From Bacteroidia bacterium (lineage in GTDB: Bacteria; Bacteroidota; Bacteroidia; Cytophagales; Cyclobacteriaceae), in the NCBI GenBank assembly GCA_012031955.1, contig JAAURZ010000142.1:1-6471 (forward strand): DNA of 6,471 bases, written 5' to 3'. The notes beneath the pieces are model-generated. The model saw nothing but the letters and a program-made list of their open reading frames with translations, was not told the origin of the DNA and searched no databases. Shown here in pieces: positions 5,757-6,471 of this stretch. How positions within the stretch are numbered: position 1 is the stretch's first letter; each line of letters opens with the position of its first letter. The translations under genes were made by a program, and so were the position numbers.

Positions 5757-5769
5757 TGTGCGTGATAAG

Positions 5770-6471
5770 ATGAAACCGAAATTGCTCGACCGGAATATCG
5801 GCGTGAATCATTCGCTAAATTTTCATAAGGATGTGCTTCCTCACTTCCTCAAGGTCTACCATTTTCATCCTGAGCTCGAACTTGTTTTTATAAAAAAAAG
5901 TACGGGCACACGTTTTCTTGGCGACAGTATCGAAAATTTTCAGGTGGGTGATCTTGTGCTGATCGGAGAAAATCTCCCGCACATGTGGCAGAACGATCCG
6001 GTGTACTTTCGAGAGGACAAGCCGCTGGTGGCTGAGGCGCTCGTGGTGCATTTCAAGAAGGACTTTGCGGGGAAAGACTTTTTCGAACTGCCCGAACTTG
6101 CTTCCGTGAAGCGGCTTATCGAATTGTCGGCCCGGGGAATTTTGTTTCGGGGCAAAAGCGTAAACACCGCGGTGGCCGAGATCGAGAAGTTAGCCAGCCA
6201 GAATGAGTTCAAAAGATTGATGACGCTCATCCACCTTTTAAAGCTGCTGTCAACGTGCCGTGACTACGAGGTGCTGGTGAGCCCGGGGTTTGTTGATGCA
6301 TGTAACCAGGCCGAGCATAGGCGGCTCGAAGGAATATACGCGTTTGTTTACAGCAATTCAAGGAGCAGATTTTGCTGGCCACCGTGGCCGAACTTGCAGG
6401 CATGCATGCGGCGGCGTTTTGCCGGTTTTTCAAACGCACCACCGGTAAAACATTCTTTCAATTCGTAAACC
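5770..6471 (+). CDS. AraC family transcriptional regulator, cupin N-terminus, runs off the window (one frameshift)
   Basis: The ATG at 5770 (MKPKLLDRNIG...) is chosen over the upstream TTG at 5704, because that extension covers the promoter-like AT-rich stretch and is not protein-like. Residues ~10-100 form the cupin ligand-sensing domain, with KVYHFHPELELVFI, FQVGDLVLIGENLPHMW and ALVVHFKKDF, as in Bacteroidota AraC regulators of carbohydrate uptake genes. A helical linker follows, and then the C-terminal AraC-type double helix-turn-helix. Near 6355-6359 (AATTCAAG) one T is missing. With it restored, the protein continues RRLEGIYAFVYSNFKEQI, LLATVAELAGMHAAAFCRFF, KRTTGKTFFQFVN, which is the usual first HTH with its FCRFFK.TTGKTF signature. 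As written, the frame drifts into a Cys/Trp/Arg-rich tail. The gene is incomplete at the right edge. Its target is unknown; the RhaT-like gene at the other end of the window is a thematic match only. Confidence 0.85.

Larger units (their letters stand above)
5392..5769. other. intergenic region of 378 bases before the AraC gene
   Basis: The left half carries only the doubtful minus-strand ORF described separately. The middle has a GGAGGG at 5622-5627 followed 13 bases later by an 18-codon ORF (ATG 5641 to TGA 5697, MPCNCEAKHEDDSHLIFV), which is too short to defend as a gene. The right end is AT-rich and holds the AraC promoter candidate and its inverted repeat. No RNA gene is evident. Confidence 0.45.

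Noticed and set aside
5704..5769. TTG-started extension of the AraC protein
   Set aside because: It would cover the AT-rich promoter candidate and the inverted repeat; MKPKLLDRN at 5770 is a normal start for the family.
1..6471. CRISPR array, tRNA, rRNA, insertion sequence or origin
   Set aside because: No regularly spaced repeats, cloverleaf, rRNA-like stretch, transposase or terminal inverted repeats were seen on reading both strands.

Overview
The window reads like a piece of a mid-GC Bacteroidota genome, perhaps a soil or freshwater Cytophagales or Chitinophagales-type organism. This is inferred from the gene families (RhaT-like sugar permease, DoxX, cupin-type AraC regulator, excisionase-type HTH antitoxin with PIN toxin), from weak Shine-Dalgarno sequences, and from boxes resembling the Bacteroidota promoter (TTG, about 19-20 nt, TAnnTTTG). 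It is not proven by any marker gene.

Layout, left to right. Bases 1 to about 260 are GC-rich (about 65% by hand count). They hold the 3' tail of an unrecognised plus-strand gene, a short inverted repeat, and the GC-rich end of a minus-strand frame. From about 260 to 704 on the minus strand is the N-terminal ~148 residues of a RhaT-like permease, with one frameshift and no C-terminal half. Just upstream of it on the same strand is a DoxX-family membrane protein (778-1193). A 338-base divergent intergenic region follows, with at most one doubtful 64-codon ORF. The plus strand then carries a 594-residue TolB-N-like/TPR protein with a C-terminal regulatory module (1532-3316). After 54 bases comes a sterol desaturase/fatty acid hydroxylase (3371-4126), closed by a strong intrinsic terminator (4157-4187). 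Next is a toxin-antitoxin-like pair: an excisionase-type HTH protein (4217-4704) and a PIN-domain protein (4810-5391). After a 378-base gap there is an AraC-family regulator (5770 to beyond the window end), preceded by a perfect 10-bp inverted repeat around its candidate promoter.

The most striking global feature is that five of the seven recognisable genes (RhaT-like, DoxX, desaturase, antitoxin, AraC) need one or two single-base corrections to read as full family members. Several of these lie in or next to homopolymer runs. This looks more like residual indel errors in the assembly than like five independent gene deaths. Frameshifted genes are therefore described in their corrected reading, with the shift positions given. 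The TPR protein and PIN toxin read intact.

No obviously new defence system or mobile element was seen. The items most worth a second look are the composition and gene-content junction near base 260, the domain architecture of the TPR protein and its pairing with a membrane hydroxylase, the true start of the antitoxin, the alternative hairpins at the desaturase terminator, and the operator-like repeat before the AraC gene.
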